Below are positions 11,447-22,323 of a DNA stretch of 64,000 bases, piece after piece. The DNA comes from Micropterix aruncella (lineage: Eukaryota; Arthropoda; Insecta; Lepidoptera; Micropterigidae). Location of the stretch: the NCBI GenBank assembly GCA_944548615.1, contig OX155967.1, positions 434,001-498,000 of the forward strand, in the 5' to 3' direction. Position 1 is the stretch's first letter, and each line of letters begins with the position of its first letter. Under the pieces are notes generated by a model. That model was not told the DNA's origin, searched no databases, and was given only the letters and a program-made list of their open reading frames with translations. The position numbers and the translations under genes are program-made.

Positions 11447-11450
11447 TATG

Positions 11451-11766
11451 TATATACAATCATCAATGACATAGCTATGATGTATCGGCATATTTATATT
11501 AAACCTCGGTATCAGTCACTGCAAAGAATTTTGTGGCGGGACAGTCCTCAAGACAACCTAAAATGCTATCAGCTTACTACGGTTACATATGGAACTGCCT
11601 CAGTTAGTTTCCTTGCAACTCGAACGTTGATGCAATTAGTTGCCGACGAAGGCCACAACTATTCGTTAGCTTCCCGAGCTATTGAATTAAATTCCTATGT
11701 TGACGATATCATTACTGGGGCTAACAATTTTGAAACTGCAGTAAAATTGCAAAATAAGCTCGTATG
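11451..11766 (+). pseudogene. BEL/Pao reverse transcriptase, catalytic segment
   Basis: Direct continuation of the Pao pol of 7268-7713 across the DNA transposon. The translation contains NDIAMMYRHIYI, SLQRILWR, LTTVTYGTA and the catalytic box YVDDIITGA near 11697-11723, all typical of BEL/Pao RTs. The reading is open from 11477 to 11766, then runs into the left end of a hAT transposon. No downstream Pao sequence (RNase H, integrase) was found on the far side of the hAT, so the 3' part of this element is missing here. Confidence 0.88.
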
Positions 11767-11780
11767 CAAGGCCGTGCCCA

Positions 11781-11799
11781 GGGGGGGGGGGGGGGGGGG
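11781..11799. repeat. G homopolymer run (19 G)
   Basis: A run of 19 G directly follows the hAT terminal repeat. The length of such a run is unreliable in sequencing data. Confidence 0.9.
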
Positions 11800-11811
11800 T
11801 CCGAGGGCCCC

Positions 11812-11888
11812 GAAATGAAATGGATTTACACTAGATAGAATCGACTTTCCAAAATGAAATAGATTTACACTAGATAAAATCGACTCTC
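11812..11888 (+). repeat. two-copy tandem repeat, ~38 bp unit, in the hAT subterminal region
   Basis: Two adjacent copies of a unit reading AAATGAAATRGATTTACACT followed by AGATARAATCGACTYTC, differing at a few positions. Subterminal position suggests a transposase-binding repeat. Confidence 0.8.
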
Positions 11889-12561
11889 AGGTGCAAAAAA
11901 TACATTAGGGGTATTCCGCTAAGCTATGTTATCGGGTTATCGGGTTAAAATCGAGGAAGAAATAACAGCAGTACGACATTTCACTGACAGTAGAAATCTA
12001 TACGATAACAGACCCTTGATGTCGGATCGACACATCCTGCGCAGTTAAGTGTCAACTAGTAGAGTTGGACACTCGTATTCATCTCATTCATGTTTCATCA
12101 TATCATCAAAAGCTTTGTTAGCGGACAGCGCTCAGAACGTTTCCGAACAATTCTAAGGAGTTCACGGATATGTTTTTAAGTGTTAGTTTCATACCCATCT
12201 GTTCCACTCGTATCGAACAGAGCGTAGAGCTATCAAAAGACTCAAGACTCAAATGTTTGTCTCCATCGCTTGAGTCAATTATTGGACGATTGGCATGGCC
12301 AGCGCCCTGCTATTAGACGGTGTAACGAACGTTTGAAGTACGTGATACGTCTGATGTTTGAACAGTTACCTAAAATAATTTCAAAAACGGATAATGACGA
12401 CGATGTTGTTCCTGTTGCCGCGGCAGTAGTCAGTCAGTCATGTTGTTTTGCTGCAAATTACTCCAAAATAAAGTTAAAAGCCTAATAGGAAGTAGTGGAT
12501 GATGTGTATAAATAAAAATAGGACTATAATAAAAAAATCTGCGCGGAATGCACACGTTCGT

Positions 12562-14019
12562 TTAACCCCTCACGTTGCGAGGTAAAAACTCACCGCGCCC
12601 AAAAACATCACTTTTGCGCGCGACATATTCGCGCAAAAAATCGATGCGAGTCAACGGCCTTGAGAAAAACGATCATAACTTATAAACCACTAATCGGATT
12701 AAAAAAATATAAATAGAAAAATGATCGCATTGAAATTTGACATATAAAACATTATAACCTTATCTCGTAAAACAATTAAGATAATAATGAATAAATATTA
12801 CAAAATTGGCAAACTGAAAAAACTCGCCTATAAAATCATTTCGATTTTTTTGTAAATACAGTTTTTGTAAATATCAAAAATTGTAAATACAGTTATGTTC
12901 TTTATTAAATGCTTTACCAAAACGATATTTTTTTTTTACTTATTTGCATACAAAAATACGGAAAAAATATTTATTTATTCAGCCAAGAAAAATTGTATGT
13001 ATTCTCGTAAAAAAAATTTTTTTTAATTTTTAATTTGTGACTACTTATGGTATTTTTTTATATGAAATTCTTTCAAAATAACTTTATTACTACATCACTT
13101 CTTCTTAGAAATCACACCAGAACTTTGAGCTTTTTCTGATATTATAGAAAAATCTAAAGTTTTGAGAGTTTCCGACTTCCGAACCTAATAATAAACTTTG
13201 AATGCCCATAATATAAAATTCGTTAGATTTTTTCAATTATATTGTCTTATCATAGACTTATTATATGTCTAATAACTAATTACTATACTCCAAAGAGTCA
13301 CATTTCATCGAAAAACTATGGAAAATTGCACTTTTTTCTCTCATAGTAATTATCAAAACAAGTTTCATTTTCGCCAGCCATATTAGAAAACAACATATAA
13401 TGTTCAAAATACGCATAATTATGTGATAACTTAGGATGTAAATGAAGCAATACCTATTTTATTAGTAAATTAAAGCGACATTACGTCATGTTTCGCGATA
13501 TAACGGGATATTTCACAAACATTACAAAATAAAGACGGCCATTTTTCGAGAGCCGTTTGGTTTCGCGAAAGTGTTTTCTTCGAAAATTCGTGAAAAACAG
13601 CAAATGGGCTGTGTAAATTGTTTAATCCTAAGGCCTAAACTACTTAAAAATGGAAATTACTTACTTTTATCCGGTATACACTTCACTTATATACACAAAA
13701 CAATTCACAACACAACACGTCGCGGAATTATACGCCGCCAGCGGTGGGCAGTTCGCGACTGTCGTCAGAAATGAGGTCACCGATTTTGTAAGGGATGTAG
13801 TAATTCATATTTCTAACATCGCATGCGGCAATCGAGCAATTTCATAGTGTTGCATATTTGGCTATATTATGGCATCATTCGATAGAATATACAATCGCAT
13901 TTCGAAATTTAAACGACATTTTCGTAAGAGCCGAGCGCTATATCCAGTAGTGGACGTTTCGGAATTTCGGCGGCCGCCATTCATGTCCCCAAATGGATGT
14001 TACGTGCTCAGCGGGTTAA
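12562..14019. mobile_element. TTAA-flanked piggyBac-like non-autonomous element (12566-14015)
   Basis: TTAA at 12562-12565 is followed by CCCCTCACGTTGCGAGG, and the far end reads ACGTGCTCAGCGGG before TTAA at 14016-14019. The two ends are imperfect inverted repeats starting CCC. The TTAA duplication and CCC start fit a piggyBac-type element. The 1450 bp interior is AT-rich in the middle with GC-rich ends and encodes nothing I can recognise, so I treat it as non-autonomous. Two smaller TTAA elements with similar CCCCTC-type ends lie at 47.35-47.95 kb. Confidence 0.65.
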
Positions 14020-14215
14020 GAAATTATCAGCGCTGAATGCGATTGTTCATTTTTCATTTTCAGAATAATTCATTACTTGGAACATAAAGGGCGGCAATAG
14101 AATAGAAAATCTAAATCATCCCTGAGCAAGTCCACTATTGATCATTTATCCCATCACCGAAATCTGTAAGTTCTGAGTCCTAACAAAATCAAATTATTTT
14201 CTTTTTTTTAAATCA

Positions 14216-17200
14216 TTGATCACCAAGATGTCTAAGCGAACCAGTTTGCAAGCGTCACTGTTTACCTATTTTACAAAGGCTCAAAGGACAAACACTATTG
14301 TCTCGGAGGCAAGCACATCGCCTTCTTTTTCTGCGTGTACTGAGACCACTGAGACCAGCGAACTGAAACCTGAAGAAAGCAACTTACCAGTTCACCACTT
14401 CAATTTGGGAAACTATGTTGGTGGGGATAAAATGGATGATGACTTAAAATTTAAGTTGCTGAGCACTCCGTGGATGCCAGGGAAAGATTTCAAATTTCCA
14501 CTAAGCGTAAGTGGGAAGAAAAACCTTCGATTTTAAAGGCAGTGGCTTATTAGGTACCCGTGGCTCGTTTACACGAAAAATGACGACGCACTGTGCAAAT
14601 ATTGTGCAATTTTTGCACAACACACCTTAGGAAAAGGAAGCTGGTTATAAAATCCATCAGTTATTTTCCTGTGAGTTTCTCCCACTGCTGAAGGGTGGTT
14701 TTTGTGGACTGTAAATGTTATTTACCTTCGCGTTCTCTCGTTCTTCCTGGCCGCCGAGTAGTCTCCCGTATCTGGTTCACACTCTATTAGATGATCACAC
14801 AGTGAAAGAGTTTATTTCAAAAAACCGTTTATTGTCACTCAATTTACTCGTGAGTTACAGTATACACTTAAATTATGCGCGCGAGTACGTGACCAGCCAA
14901 GGGCTGCCGTATGTACAACTATTGTCCCGCCGCTTAAGGGTCGTTCATTCTCGACCTCGGTATTTTTGTGACTGTTCGATTTTCCAAATCGTTCACTAGC
15001 CTCGCTAAAGCCCCGCCACTCTAACCCGTGATTGGTTAAAAGGCAATGGCGGCGGTAAGAGACCGGCCTACTGAGGGTTAAGGGGTGTGGCTTAGCGAGA
15101 GTACATATTATTCAATCAGGCTTACATTTTTAACTTAAATTAATCTCACCTTAATTGAAGGTAATTTTCTATAATATGTATTACTACTACATTATCATTA
15201 GGTTTATAGCGAAAATATGTAGATTAAACATTAATAATACATCATATTTAGTACTTAAAATTACTTCGAATAGTTAGCATAATTATAAGTATTTGATTTT
15301 ATCCAAGCTTTCAGTCGAATAATTAATAGCCTCCTAATTACCTCAAACATTGCGATTATTTTGAGATTACCACATTTGTTTTAATATAAGAGGGTTGCCC
15401 GAGCGGCTTGCCGCGTTTACGATTTTTTGTTATCGGTCGACACCCTCGATATATCCACTGCGAGAAATGACAGGCTGATAATTAATTAGGGGTCTTCGGC
15501 CCTTAAAGACGGCGATATATTATTACCAGGACCTTTCATGGAATTTTTTCCTGCGTATTTAGTTAGGGCTTCCTTGCGGATGATTTTAATATTTGAATGA
15601 GCCGTATTTTGTTTCAGTGTCTGTTATTTATGTCTGTTATGGGGTGGCTCGAGCGTGTGAAAGAGGAATATAAGCTTCTAAGAATCGATCTCTCGCGAAC
15701 AGCCACCCATATTAGAGAATGCAAGTGATAATTCGTACAGAAGCCATCATGCTTTAAAATCTCTTGTGACAGTTCCATTTAAGAATTGGAAACAAGCAAT
15801 CAAAGGCTTTGAATCCCACCAATCGAAACAATACCAGCACAAAGCTATGGTTAAGGGCAGCAGCTTTTTGAAAACTATGCAAAACCAACACTTGGATATC
15901 AGAAAAGTTATTGACTCAGGGAGAAAAAAGCAAGTAGAAAAAAACAGAGAAAAATTGTTTTCAATTGTGGAAACTATAAAGTTTTGTGGGCAGCAAGAAC
16001 TGCCCTTAAGAGGAACAAACGACACTGGCCTTGTTTCTGTGACTGATGAGGAGCCAGTCATAAATGATGGCAATTTCAGAGCTATCTTAAGAATGAGGAT
16101 GAAATGTGGCGATGCGAAATCGCTCAAACACAGTGAAAATATTTCTTTGAATGCGACATATATGAGTGCTAAGGTCCAAAATGATCTAATATCAATATGT
16201 GGGGATATAGTTCAGAGGGAAATTATAAAATGTTTAAATGAAGCTAAGGTATTCTCCATTTTAGTAGACGAAACAGCTGATATTTTAGGTCACGAACAAC
16301 ACTCTCTATGTGTTAGATACAAACAAAAAGTCGATACTTGTTATGTGGTGAAAGAAAATTTTCTCGGATTTTTGAAAGTCGATAAAACAACTGCACAACC
16401 ATTGGCTGACACTATCATACCGCCCCTAAAAACCTTGGCATTGACCTCAACAATATGGTGGGACAAGGATACGACGATGCAGCTATGATGAAAGGTGCAT
16501 TTAATGGCGTTCAATCAATAATACAGAAATCATTTCCCCGAGCTCTGTTTGTCCATTGCAGCTCTCATTCTTTGAACTTGGCCCTGTGTCATTCGTGTAG
16601 TGTACTTCCTATAAGAAATTGTATAAAAACTGTGAAAGCAATTGAATTTTTTTGAGAGCATCTCCAAAGCGAAGCGGCGCCCTACACGCTCGCATTAAAT
16701 ATAACTTTCCTGATGCAACTTGGCAGAAATTAACACCAATGTGTGAAACGCGGTGGGTGGAAAATCACAACGGCTTGTTAAAATTCAAACAAATTTTTAA
16801 ATTTATTATTGAAACTTTAGAACAATGCAGCTCAGACCCGGATATGGAGACCTCAACTGAAGCTTCTTCTTTTTTGAGAACTTTAACAGTATGCAAAGTC
16901 TTACAGTCACCTCTGTGTGACTTAATAACAGCTGTCGACTATATTGAAAACATAATAGCACACTTTCTAGCCATTCGATCCAATTTATTAGAGGCAAAGG
17001 ATTTATAGGCCTATGTCAATGTAGAGATCAAGCTTCCACGATTGACATCAGTACAGAAGCATTGCGCCAACCCAAATACCAATAACCCCGAACAGTATTA
17101 CCGCATAACTGTTGCAATACCCCTATTAGACGACTTAACTTCTCAGCTCAAATTAAGGTTTATTGACCACAAGAAAGTGTTGGCTGCTATGTACACTCTT

Positions 17201-17569
17201 ATACCTACAGTCAGTTCCGAGAAGGAAACGCCATTTCCAAGAGAGGACCTGGTGATGTACGTTGAACTAGACGAAGCACAAGGCGAATTCCTGCTATGGA
17301 AGTTGTTTTGGCTGGGCAAAAACCCTTCGGATCGGCCTTCTTGCGCCATCGAGGCTTTTGGAGAGTGCAACGGGCAATTGTATCCCAATGTTTATATGTT
17401 GATAAACATCTTGTCGACTCTGCCAGTAACCACTTGCACTCCGGAAAGGTCATTTTCCACACTTAGACGCCTAAAAACCTACTTACGGAATTCTTGTGGG
17501 CAAGAAAGACTAAACGGATTAGCCTTAATGGCAATTCACAGAGACGTCATCATCCCAACTGATAAATAA
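14216..17569 (+). pseudogene. hAT transposase, ZMYM1-like, frameshifted and interrupted
   Basis: ATG at 14228 begins a Ser/Thr-rich leader. A TTF-type zinc-finger region follows at 14500-14650 (CKYCAIFAQHTLGKGS, partly out of frame). After an unidentified insert the gene resumes near 15713 with FKNWKQAIKGFESHQ, then ILVDETADI (first catalytic Asp region), and frameshifts near 16460 into GQGYDDAAMM (second Asp region), VHCSSHSLNLAL and CETRWVENHNGLL. The hAT C-terminal dimerisation region lies at 17380-17500 (STLPVTTCTPERSFSTLRRLKTYLR) and the stop is at 17569. At least three frame changes and stops near 14535 and 17008 make it non-functional. Confidence 0.88.
14655..15712. other. unidentified ~1.05 kb insert inside the hAT gene
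   Basis: The hAT reading is lost after LGKGSW near 14645 and resumes near 15713-15730. The intervening DNA has no recognisable coding content; the 94-codon ORF at 14715 resembles nothing I know. GGGTGG/CCACCC motifs occur near both ends (14692, 15639, 15703). I could not find matching TSDs, so the exact limits are uncertain. A solo LTR is possible. Confidence 0.45.
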
Positions 17570-17758
17570 AATACAAACGGAGCTGGCATGGAATTCACCG
17601 ACCAAAAATCGGGCCCATCATATATAATTATTACACTTCTGGGAGGTGAAGGGTGGATTCCGGACTTACGACCGGCGGTGGTAGGTTTAGGACAGCTGTC
17701 TTGCCACATGTGAGCGTTCACCTTACCACCCATTCACTCCCCCTTCGAAGCCATAGAA
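17568..17758 (-). mobile_element. 3' end fragment of the R2-type LINE family
   Basis: This ~190 bp block is nearly identical to 22324-22514, the 3' UTR and C-terminal end of the minus-strand R2-type LINE: shared ACAAACGGAGCTG, GGTGGTAGGTTTAGGACAGC-like and TTGCCACATGTGAGCGTTCA stretches. It is a heavily 5'-truncated copy in the same orientation, landing at the stop codon of the hAT transposase. Divergence starts after CCATAGAA near 17758. Confidence 0.85.
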
Positions 17759-17984
17759 CCATGTTATAACCGAATTTGCCCGTAAAAAGTCTAGAAGGCT
17801 TGATTTTGTGTTGTGAATTCACCTTATTGGAAATATGCGGTTTTTAGGTTTAAAAACGAAAATGTTAGTAGTTAGTACCTACAGTATTTTCAGTGGTGGG
17901 CTTCTCCCATCTTAATGTAAGGGTAATAAAATTGAATTTGAATTAGCCGGTCTTTTTTTTTTTGGACACCCCTGAAAAAAAAAT
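17759..17984. other. hAT 3' non-coding end
   Basis: AT-rich sequence with no gene, ending in T- and A-runs before the 3' terminal inverted repeat. Confidence 0.5.
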
Positions 17985-18000
17985 CTGGGCACGGCCTTGC

Positions 18001-19285
18001 ATCCTCTGCATAGAGGGCTGTCTGTCACACCTATGGTAAACAGGTGTTTGTTTAGGGGACAGTGGCCTGTCATAGTACCTATGACTACGGATTTTGTCCC
18101 TTTTTAATCTGGTGAGGTTGCGGGTAAGTTTTTTAGACGCTTCCGGAACCGCTTCTTTGTTTGCCTGCATCCTGAGTTTTTTTTTCCATTCTGTAAGGTG
18201 GGTTTCATCGGTGTTCCTGCGTAGCCATGTTTTTATTTGGGCCTGGGGTATGGGCATCAAGGGTTCCGGTCCATATACTATTTTCTTTGATCCCCTTCTG
18301 GCCAGTTCGTCTGCCCAGTGAGTCGCTGTGCCCTTTAATCCATTGCAGGGTCACTCTATTTGACCTTGCAATGGATTGAAGCGCATTGTGGCATTCCAGT
18401 ACAAGGACAGAGGTTATAGTATTTTTTGCTAGTGCTTGTAGCACGGAGGCACTGTCGGAGACAAATTTCAAACTTAGATCTCTGACATCTTTGGCTGCAA
18501 CTGCCTGTGCTGCTCTGGTGATGCCAATGCATTCTGCTTGGAAGATCGTATTTAAGTTGCCTTGGGTAGTTGATATTTTGATGTTTAGATCATTTGAGAA
18601 GACGCCGGCTCCGGTACCTTGATTGGTTTTGGAGCCATCTGTGTATATCCTTACTTCATTTGTACCAGAGTGATCTGCTGGTTCTGCAATGAGTTAGATA
18701 TTGTATCTACGATCGAAGACATGATGGCATATTATTCTGTCCATGGGTGCGTCCAGAAGAGGTATTTCTTCTAAAACCCGTTTCAGAATTTTTGAGTGTG
18801 GTGTTTCTGTGTTTTGTTTCCACAGTCCATTTGCTCTTAGTCTTAGAGCGGCTGCCTTAGCCTCCTCTTGGATAAGAAGATCCAGAGGTCTCATGTTTAG
18901 GAGGTACTCTAGTGCGGCCGATGGTGTGGTTCTCATACATCCAGTGGCTGCTACACACGCTAAGCGTTGCAGGCTCTGGCGTCTCGCTTTCACTGTGGTC
19001 AGTTGTGTTCTGGGCCACCATACAACTGATCCATAAGTCAGAGAGGGCCTGATGACTGATGTGTACAGCCAGAGTGTGATTTTTGGGTTGAGACCCCATT
19101 TTTTCCCCACTAGTCTCCGACACTGCCAAAAAGTTAGGCAGCCCCTCTTTGTTTTGGCATTGATATGACTCGCCCAGTTTAGTTTACTGTCAAGGATGAC
19201 TCCCAGATATTTCACTTGAGTTGATAGGGAGAGTTTGGTGTTGAATAATTTTGGTATTTGTAGTTCTGGTAACTTCGATGATCAA
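18001..19285 (-). pseudogene. I-like LINE RT thumb, RNase H and C-terminal region
   Basis: Read on the minus strand from 19285: LQIPKLFNTKLSLS and VKYLGVILDSKLNW (end of the RT), a 173-codon open stretch to 18694 with SLTYGSVVWWP, then RNase H motifs YTDGSKTNQGTGAG near 18640-18600, FQAECIGITRA near 18550, FVSDSASVLQAL near 18460 and LQWIKGHSDS near 18340. The C-terminal tail to 18001 is frameshifted but matches the fragment at 5819-6262. The catalytic RT palm is missing, so the copy is 5'-truncated. Its other end abuts the hAT terminal repeat. Confidence 0.85.
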
Positions 19286-19635
19286 CACTAACTGGTGGCA
19301 GCGATTTGTGCAACTTGATAAAAAAAAAAAATATTCGAAATCAATACGCCATAAATAGCTATAAATAGGAAAGTGCATAAAAGGTACGCAATTCAATCAC
19401 AGTTATACGCACTAATTTACTACGACACTATAAATATAAACTCCAGTCTTAAGTGTAACCCGTGTGATTTGACATTTCCGTGGACCTACCCAAAAATCAG
19501 CTGTCACCTTCAAATAAAATCGTGTTAAACTGAGCTGATGATTCTATAAAATCGAAATAATCTGCCCTGCTGATAGATCCGAACTGTAACCTAACATTTC
19601 CCCCGGACTCTCCCCAGTATCAGGCCACATCAACC
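19286..19635 (+). other. leader region upstream of the L1-ORF1-like gene
   Basis: Non-coding. A TGGTGGCAGCG sequence at about 19297-19307 resembles a tRNA primer-binding site of LTR elements, and an A-run follows at 19320-19331. No upstream LTR can be delimited because a minus-strand LINE abuts at 19285. Confidence 0.4.
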
Positions 19636-20381
19636 ATGGCCCACGATCTGGCTTCCCTCAAAAAGCTGTACGTCGATGGAATGTCCAAATACAAGGAGCG
19701 TTTGAAGGAACTCTCAGCATCAGCGGCGTCGCCCCCACATCGAGTGTCACCTTGGAAAAACTAAGCGAGGACTTTGCTTCTTTTAAGAAGACCGTACTCT
19801 CTTTCGTCGATGCGCTCTATAAAAATATGCAAAATATTGAAACACGTCTCGACGAATATGACAGTTATATGAGGCGAAAACACCTCCTTCTGCATGGTGT
19901 CAGTGAAGACCAAACCAAGGAAAATTTATCTAAATATGTCACTGACTTTTTAAAAACCAATCTAAAACTGAAAAACATAACCTCGCAGTGGTTTCACAGC
20001 ATCTATCGTATCGGTAACGCAGCCGAAAAAGCAGGAAAACCTCGGCCGATAATAATAAAAATGTATAGTATGCGAGATAGAATGGATATATGGAGAAATA
20101 AAAGGTTTTTAAAAGGCTCACGAATCACTGTAACCGAATCGCTTACATCAAACCGCCAGCGGCTCCTGGCGATTGCTAGAAAATCGTTCAATTATAATTG
20201 CTGGACGTCTGAAGAAAGGATTTTAGTCAGTCTTCCTGATGGAACTCGTCGTGTGATCATTTCCAAGGCCCAACTGGATGATGCCGTCGCAATTTTGGGA
20301 CGTTCTGTCGACTCTGCCGACTCTGCTAGCAGCGAAGGGGTTGATAGACAACTGAGATCGCATACCACAAAAAAAAACTAA
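19636..20381 (+). pseudogene. L1-ORF1-like RNA-binding protein, one frameshift
   Basis: ATG at 19636 starts MAHDLASLKKLYVDGM and a helical segment. A one-base frame change near 19720-19750 shifts to the 209-codon open frame at 19752-20381. That frame has a predicted coiled coil (EKLSEDFASFKKTVLSF...), then RRKHLLLHGVSE, the beginning of the RRM-like fold found in L1 ORF1 proteins, then PRPIIIKMYSMRDRMDIW and a basic C-terminus. These proteins bind element RNA as nucleic-acid chaperones. No endonuclease or RT follows; AT-rich DNA comes next. It could be a stand-alone element gene or the 5' end of a deleted LINE. Confidence 0.65.
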
Positions 20382-20600
20382 ATCTGTCGTCTTATTTTGC
20401 TTTATTTTATATATGTTAACCATTAAATATGTCTTATTTTGTAATGCACACTACCAATTACCTGCGGACATCGTGACATTCAGTTTTACACTTTTATCAT
20501 CATAACTATACATCTTCAGAAAAATCATTGAGTATAACACGGGCTACGTGCAGGCGCACAACTAAAAAACAAAAAGAACCATTAATTATCATTCTATATT
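20382..20600. other. 3' flank of the L1-ORF1-like gene
   Basis: AT-rich, no gene seen. Probably the 3' UTR of the element above. Confidence 0.4.
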
Positions 20601-21320
20601 ATTATCCTACTACTATTATAAACGCGAAAGTTTGTAAGTATGTATGGATGTTTGTTACTCTTTCATCAATGGATTTTGATGAAACTTTACAATAATATAG
20701 CTTACACATCAGAATAACACATAGGCTATAATTTATAAAGATATAGTGTGAATGTAGGAAAAAAATCTAAGAAATTGACATTCGAAATTTAAATTCTAAG
20801 CGTATATTTTGAAAATTTTCTCAACAATAAATAATAATTAAATAATAAATTTAGTGAATATAGTGCAATTCGGCGGTTAAGTAACCCGACCAGGTTGCCA
20901 CAAGCCTAGGAAATGGAAATATTTTCCTGAAAGTGTGGAGCTCGCCAAGACGTGTGGCCGACACGGCGGGTATCGGGCTAAATACCTCCAATCATAATTA
21001 ACAGTACAACCTTACCAAGTCCCCCAGTACCCAGCAGCCCCACTAGCCCGAGCCACGGCTGCGGTTACGGTCACGGCGGGGCAGGGGGTGCTAAGAATCT
21101 CTGGGTACGCTCAGGCTGCCAAACCAAACTAACCGATCCGGATGGAGAGTGATTGGAGAGGTGTATGCCCAACGGTGGGCGAAAGCGGGCTGATGATGAA
21201 GAAGAAGAAGTAGGAAAAAAATCTACCATCTGCGAGCTATTCTGGCATGCGCCGCAAAAACCGTTGGAGGTTTATCTTAAATAGTTCTACAAAAAAGCCA
21301 GCGACAGCATATATCTATAT
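20601..21320 (+). mobile_element. dispersed repeat of a type common in Lepidoptera, split by a retroposon
   Basis: The stretch ATTATAAACGCGAAAGTTTG near 20623, TGTTTGTTACTCTTTCA near 20650 and GATGAAACTTTACAATAATATAGC near 20680, then CACATAGGCTATAATTTATA, form a dispersed repeat that I know from lepidopteran genomes and is often linked to Helitrons or LINE tails. It continues after the insertion (20770-21209) from 21226 to about 21320. Family assignment is from memory. Confidence 0.5.
20754..21225 (+). mobile_element. short retroposon (20770-21209) with 16 bp TSD and GAA-rich 3' tail
   Basis: GTAGGAAAAAAATCTA occurs at 20754-20769 and again at 21210-21225, a perfect 16 bp duplication. The insert ends ...GGGCGAAAGCGGGCTGATGATGAAGAAGAA. 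The GGGCTGATGATGA-type ending with a trinucleotide tail is typical of the 3' end of RTE-like LINEs or SINEs that borrow it. There is no ORF. It is 440 bp, so either a 5'-truncated LINE or a SINE. Confidence 0.8.
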
Positions 21321-22319
21321 TTTATGTGTAAGCCATTATGGCCAAAATAGTTAACCATAAATACAATAAAAAAAAACAAATTATTTCTAACGCACATTTG
21401 GTAGTAATAAATTGATCTGGTATTTAAAGTAGATACATTTTGTCTTTGCACTACATCATTTGGGCAAATTTGGACAAATATTTAAATAGTTATGACGATA
21501 ACCAACCGAGTGCGCGATATTATGATGATTTTTTAATATATTATTTTTATATTAAAAAAATAATTTAAATCGTTAGGTCATGTTTATTGGTCATATTATC
21601 AACAATTATGAATTCTTATCAAAATAAGTAAATTTATCATCTCAAGTGTTTAAAACAAGACTTTTACCTTTTACTGCATAAATAGTTAAAGAGATAATAC
21701 GACATAGGTATGGAACCGCGACCGTGTCATAATCTATACTTCTATACTAATATTATAAAGAGGTAAAGTTTGTGACGTTGTAGGAAGTAATCTATGGATT
21801 CTAACTAAATTCGGCATTTTATGCACAGTCAAACGATGACTAATGTCATTTCTCCTGATCAATACGAATTAATACGCTCATTTCTCACCCCACTTATAAC
21901 TATTGCGTCACTGCATACCATATAAAACGCAGTACATTTCGATCGATCAATATCATACCCTGGCGGACAGTGACCGCTCTTCTGCAAGTACTCGCGCTTT
22001 TCATTACCTTCGAGTCAACCAACCTACGCATAGTATACGCGATCATCATTATCTTCGAATCTATCGCGGCGCTTCACACTTCGGACACGCAGCCACAACT
22101 TCACCTCGCGCCCACACTACCTACACACCGGCGAAATACCGACCAAGGCGTTACGAACTAGCAACCTACTACAGACCTTCTGAATAAACACTTCAACTTC
22201 AACTGCAACGACTTTCAATAACGGAGAAAACAACTTGATGAGAACCACCCTTCGCTCACAACCAATTGGAGTCTAGTGAAGGGTGGCCACTCTCACAAAA
22301 CTAAAGCATGAAAATAAAT
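21321..22319. other. repeat-derived DNA without a gene
   Basis: A CTATACTAATATTATAAAGAGG segment at 21740-21761 is the start of another lepidopteran-type dispersed repeat. An imperfect inverted repeat CCACCCTTCGCTCAC / GTGAAGGGTGG lies at 22245-22286. Small ORFs at 21903-22187 have no recognisable domain. Confidence 0.4.
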
Positions 22320-22323
22320 AATA

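Larger units (their letters stand above)
7710..11450 (+). mobile_element. DUF7869-type DNA transposon (7714-11446), TSD ATAT
   Basis: Terminal inverted repeats begin CGCTCACCTAAAACGAGACT at 7714 and end with the complement at 11446; about 23 bp match before divergence. ATAT flanks both ends (7710-7713, 11447-11450). Excising the element and one ATAT rejoins the Pao RT frame exactly, which proves insertion with a 4 bp duplication. Inside lie a decayed transposase-like gene (8431-9527) and about 1.8 kb of AT-rich non-coding DNA. Of the three related elements in the window this one is the oldest by coding decay. Confidence 0.85.
11767..17999 (+). mobile_element. hAT transposon, ZMYM1-like, with nested insertions
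   Basis: A perfect 15 bp terminal inverted repeat, CAAGGCCGTGCCCAG, lies at 11767-11781 and as its complement at 17985-17999. The G-rich subterminal start is typical of hAT elements. The interior holds a ZMYM1-like hAT transposase gene on the plus strand (14216-17569), a 1.45 kb TTAA element, an unidentified ~1.05 kb insert inside the gene and an R2-type 3' end fragment. The expected 8 bp TSD is absent: the left flank is Pao RT and the right flank is an unrelated I-like LINE. The present flanks are therefore not a simple insertion site. Confidence 0.8.

Noticed and set aside
14715..14999. 94-codon ORF as a gene
   Set aside because: No domain, and it lies inside an unidentified insertion in the hAT gene.
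21903..22187. 94-codon ORF as a gene
   Set aside because: Low-complexity His/Tyr/Arg-rich composition, overlapping ORF in another frame, no homology recognised.
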